Shown one piece after another: positions 61,287 to 64,000 of a stretch of 64,000 nucleotides of DNA. This DNA is from Trinickia soli (GTDB taxonomy: Bacteria > Pseudomonadota > Gammaproteobacteria > Burkholderiales > Burkholderiaceae). The DNA lies in NCBI RefSeq assembly GCF_002879855.1, contig NZ_PNYB01000002.1:186001-250000 (forward strand), written 5' to 3'. The first letter of the stretch is position 1. The number at the start of each line of letters is the position of its first letter. The notes under the pieces are model-generated. The model did not search any database, was not told where the DNA came from, and saw only the letters and a list, made by a program, of their open reading frames with translations. The translations under genes were made by a program, and so were the position numbers.

Positions 61287-62939
61287 TCAGGCCGAAGTCT
61301 CTCCCGCCCTCACCCCGGGCAGCACATGGTCGCGAAACATCTCGCGCAGCTTCAGCTTCAACAGCTTGCCCGTAGCCGTATGCGGCAGTTCGTCGACGAA
61401 TACGACATCGTCGGGAATCCACCACTTGGCGACCTTGCCTTCGTAGAAGGCCAACAGCGCTTCGCGCGTGAGCGTGGCGCCAGGCCGCTTGACGACTACG
61501 AGCAGCGGCCGCTCGTCCCATTTCGGATGGTGGCACGCAACGCAGGCGGCCTCCGCTACCTCGGGATGCGAGACGGCGACGTTCTCCAGTTCGGTCGAAC
61601 TGATCCATTCGCCGCCGGATTTAATGACATCCTTGCTCCGATCCGTGATTTGCAGAAAGCCGTCCGGATCGATCGTGGCCACATCGCCGGTCGGAAACCA
61701 GCCGTCGACGAGCGGAGATTCGTCGCTCGAAAAATAGCGGTCGATGACCCAGGGGCCACGCACGTGCAGATCGCCGAACGCGACGCCGTCGCGCGGCAAC
61801 TCCCGCCCGTCTTGTCCGACGATTTTCATGTCGATGCCGCAAATCACGGTGCCTTGCTTCTGCAGCAACCGCCGACGCTCTTCGACCGGACGTTGCGATT
61901 GCTCCCAGTTGAGCCGCGCAAGCGTGCCGAGCGGCGACATTTCCGTCATGCCCCAGGCATGGATGACGCGCACGCCGTATTCGTCTTCGAACGCTTCGAG
62001 CATCGAGGGCGGACAGCACGAACCCCCGATAATCGTGCGCTCGAGCGACGAAAACCGCGCGCCGAGCGATTTCACGTGCGCAAGCAGGCTCATCCAGACA
62101 GTCGGCACGCCGGCCGAAAACGTCACGCGTTCGGCTTCCATCAACTCGAACAACGACTTGCCGTCCAGGTCCTTGCCCGGCAACACGAGTTTCGAGCCGG
62201 CGAGCGGCGCGCCGTGAGGGATGCCCCACGCATTGACATGAAACATCGGCACGACAGGAAGCACCGAGTCATGCGCCGAAAACCCCATCGCATCGGGTAG
62301 CGCAGCCCCCATCGCGTGCAGATAGACCGAGCGATGCGAATAGAGCGCACCTTTCGGATGGCCGGTGGTGCCCGACGTGTAGCAAAGGTACGACGCCAGC
62401 CGCTCATCGAGCACGGGCCAGTCGTAGTCGCCATCTTGAGCGCCTACGAGCGTTTCATAGCCGAGCAGCGGCGCATCGATGGCGGGAATATCGGCGTCCG
62501 CGGCCAGCGCGATCCACCCCTTCACGTTCGGACAGCGCGGGGCGAGCGTTGCGACGAGCGGCGCGAAGGTCGTGTCGAATAAGACGTAGCGATCGTCGGC
62601 GTGATTGATGATGTAGACGATCTGCTCGGGGAACAAGCGCGGGTTGATCGTATGGCAGACGGCGCCGAAACCGGTCGTCCCGTAGTACGCCTCGAGATGC
62701 CGATAACCGTTCCACGCGAGCGTGCCGATCCGGTCGCCCTGCTCGACGCCGAGCCGTAACAACGCCTGCGCGAGCTGCTTGGCGCGGCGCTCGCAGTCGC
62801 GGTAGGTGTAGCGATGGATATCGCCTTCGAGCCGGCGCGACACGATCTCGGTACTGGCGGCGTAGCGTGCGGCGTGCGCAAGCAGCGTCGACACGTTCAG
62901 CGGTACATCCATCATCTGGCCCAACAGCGGCGTTTGCAT
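61287..62939 (-). CDS. AMP-forming acyl-CoA ligase
   Basis: 550 residues. ANL superfamily motifs: [16 protein letters not shown] (P-loop, about 183-198), [12 protein letters not shown] (A5), [25 protein letters not shown] (A7/A8) and the catalytic lysine in [13 protein letters not shown]. The overall sequence is closest in look to 3-(methylthio)propionyl-CoA or medium/long-chain acyl-CoA ligases; exact substrate unresolved. It starts at ATG 62939. Confidence 0.9.
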   Translation of the reverse strand: MQTPLLGQMMDVPLNVSTLLAHAARYAASTEIVSRRLEGDIHRYTYRDCERRAKQLAQALLRLGVEQGDRIGTLAWNGYRHLEAYYGTTGFGAVCHTINPRLFPEQIVYIINHADDRYVLFDTTFAPLVATLAPRCPNVKGWIALAADADIPAIDAPLLGYETLVGAQDGDYDWPVLDERLASYLCYTSGTTGHPKGALYSHRSVYLHAMGAALPDAMGFSAHDSVLPVVPMFHVNAWGIPHGAPLAGSKLVLPGKDLDGKSLFELMEAERVTFSAGVPTVWMSLLAHVKSLGARFSSLERTIIGGSCCPPSMLEAFEDEYGVRVIHAWGMTEMSPLGTLARLNWEQSQRPVEERRRLLQKQGTVICGIDMKIVGQDGRELPRDGVAFGDLHVRGPWVIDRYFSSDESPLVDGWFPTGDVATIDPDGFLQITDRSKDVIKSGGEWISSTELENVAVSHPEVAEAACVACHHPKWDERPLLVVVKRPGATLTREALLAFYEGKVAKWWIPDDVVFVDELPHTATGKLLKLKLREMFRDHVLPGVRAGETSA

Positions 62940-63102
62940 GGCGGCGGTCTCCTCGCGCGGTGGACGGTCCTGACTGTCTGGGTTGATTTCAGCCGAAGTT
63001 CGGCAAGCCCCCCGTCCGAGCGAGCGTTTGCGCGGCTTCGGCCGTGCTCAGCGCGCCGCGGAGCGGCGACTTACAATATCGGGTAACTCCGAGGCCCTCA
63101 AT

Positions 63103-64000
63103 ATGTCGTTTTCCCCAAGCATCGCCGCGCCGTCCCCCCGAATCCCGTCGTTGACCGAGGCGCTATCCGCCGCGCGCCCAGGCGCATTCGCGGGCCTGGG
63201 CAGCGCCTTCTATACGCGCCTGCCGGCCGCCCCATTGCCCGCCCCGTATCTCGTCGGGTTCTCCCCCGACGCGGCACGCATGCTCGGGCTCGATCCCGCC
63301 ATCGCGGCCGAACCGGGCTTCGCCGAGCTGTTCGCCGGCAACGCTACGCGCGAATGGCCGCAGGCAGCCTTGCCTTATGCGTCCGTCTACTCGGGGCACC
63401 AGTTCGGCGTTTGGGCGGGCCAACTCGGCGACGGGCGCGCGCTGTCGCTCGGCGAGCTCGAACACGACGGCCAACGCTACGAGCTTCAACTCAAGGGGAG
63501 CGGCCGCACGCCCTACTCTCGCATGGGCGACGGCCGCGCCGTGCTGCGTTCGTCGATCCGAGAATTCCTCTGCTCCGAGGCGATGCATCACCTCGGCATT
63601 CCGACCACGCGCGCGCTCTCGGTCATCGGCTCCGATCAGCCGGTGCGCCGCGAGGAGATCGAGACGGCCGCCGTGGTCACGCGCGTCTCGCCCAGCTTCG
63701 TGCGCTTCGGCCACTTCGAGCACTTTTACGCCGCTGACCGCACGAGCGAACTGCGCGCGCTGGCGGAGCACGTGATCGACCGCTTCTACCCGGCCTGTCG
63801 CGAGGCCGACGACCCCGTTCTTGCCCTGCTCGACGCCGTCGTCGCGCGCACGGCCGAACTCGTCGCGCAGTGGCAGGCGGTCGGCTTCTGCCACGGCGTC
63901 ATGAACACCGACAACATGTCGATCCTCGGCCTGACGATCGATTACGGCCCATTCGGTTTCGTCGACGGCTTCAATGCCGGGCACATTTGCAACCACTCCG
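63103..64000 (+). CDS. selO: Protein adenylyltransferase SelO (partial)
   Basis: The first 299 residues from ATG 63103 (CGAGG about nine bases upstream); the gene runs off the right edge. YdiU/UPF0061 features are [39 protein letters not shown] and [20 protein letters not shown], the nucleotide and metal residues of the pseudokinase fold. SelO transfers AMP from ATP to Ser/Thr/Tyr of redox proteins during oxidative stress. Full length is usually near 500 residues. Confidence 0.94.
   Translation, partial: MSFSPSIAAPSPRIPSLTEALSAARPGAFAGLGSAFYTRLPAAPLPAPYLVGFSPDAARMLGLDPAIAAEPGFAELFAGNATREWPQAALPYASVYSGHQFGVWAGQLGDGRALSLGELEHDGQRYELQLKGSGRTPYSRMGDGRAVLRSSIREFLCSEAMHHLGIPTTRALSVIGSDQPVRREEIETAAVVTRVSPSFVRFGHFEHFYAADRTSELRALAEHVIDRFYPACREADDPVLALLDAVVARTAELVAQWQAVGFCHGVMNTDNMSILGLTIDYGPFGFVDGFNAGHICNHS

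Noticed and set aside
63163-63996. A 277-codon reverse frame at the right edge
   Set aside because: Antisense to SelO, whose conserved motifs are clear on the plus strand.
1-64000. CRISPR arrays, tRNA or rRNA genes, insertion sequences
   Set aside because: Looked for regularly spaced repeats, cloverleaf-like sequences and transposase motifs while reading; none was convincing.

Overview
The window looks like a chromosomal segment of a Burkholderia sensu lato bacterium (Burkholderia, Paraburkholderia, Trinickia or a close relative). The support is high GC coding sequence, genus-typical families (a BPSL1445-like SYLF lipoprotein, class I PHB synthase, tandem Usp proteins) and the beta-proteobacterial block mltG-tmk-holB-tatD divergent from ygfZ. 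This is a judgement from gene content; no 16S or other marker is present.

Region 1 (1-6120) is the right part of an integrated filamentous phage (inovirus). It carries the end of an upstream gene, a pVI-like minor coat protein, a Zot/pI assembly ATPase, a pIV-like secretin, two small reverse-strand genes, a hairpin-rich intergenic region (probable origin and packaging region), an HUH-type rolling-circle Rep, a two-gene membrane-protein cargo closed by a strong terminator, and a reverse-strand HTH regulator. It ends at a 28-bp sequence (6093-6120) built like a XerCD dif site. Coat, ssDNA-binding and adsorption genes presumably lie left of the window.

Region 2 (6200-24640) is a low-oxygen/stress island. 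At least nine FNR/ANR-type boxes (TTGAY-N4-RTCAA) lie between 6206 and 18412, upstream of a SulP transporter, an Acg-like nitroreductase, Hsp20, PhaB, a Usp cluster, a DUF1488 protein, a cytochrome c, a small membrane protein and the phaC-pta-ackA operon. LOG/beta-CASP RNase, rhomboid, adenosine-specific kinase, 2OG-oxygenase and phosphoribosyltransferase genes are interleaved. The gene set resembles the low-oxygen-activated (lxa) locus known from Burkholderia cenocepacia and parallels the mycobacterial DosR regulon. The likely combined role is survival without oxygen: ATP through acetate kinase, carbon and reductant storage as PHB, and protein and RNA protection.

Region 3 (24660-29720) is the prkA-yeaH-spoVR stress operon with prominent hairpins. 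Region 4 (30586-37870) is a chemoreceptor followed by a ribose-type ABC operon (rbsB-A-C-R) whose ribokinase gene is reduced to a 54-codon remnant. Region 5 (38180-44130) has hypothetical proteins, a SYLF lipoprotein, a glycosyltransferase beside trehalose-6-phosphate synthase, an orphan Rap1a/Tai-type protein and a secreted ankyrin protein. Region 6 (44180-49980) is housekeeping: tatD, holB, tmk, mltG, ygfZ and an NRDE protein. Region 7 (50180-64000) has oxidoreductases, a thioesterase, a MacAB-NodT exporter, pncA, an apparently N-terminally truncated FadB/J-type dehydrogenase, a lower-GC pair (hydrophobic protein plus DUF1493), an acyl-CoA ligase and the start of selO.

No rRNA, tRNA, CRISPR array or insertion sequence was recognised. 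Long antisense open frames are common, as expected at this GC content, and were left out.
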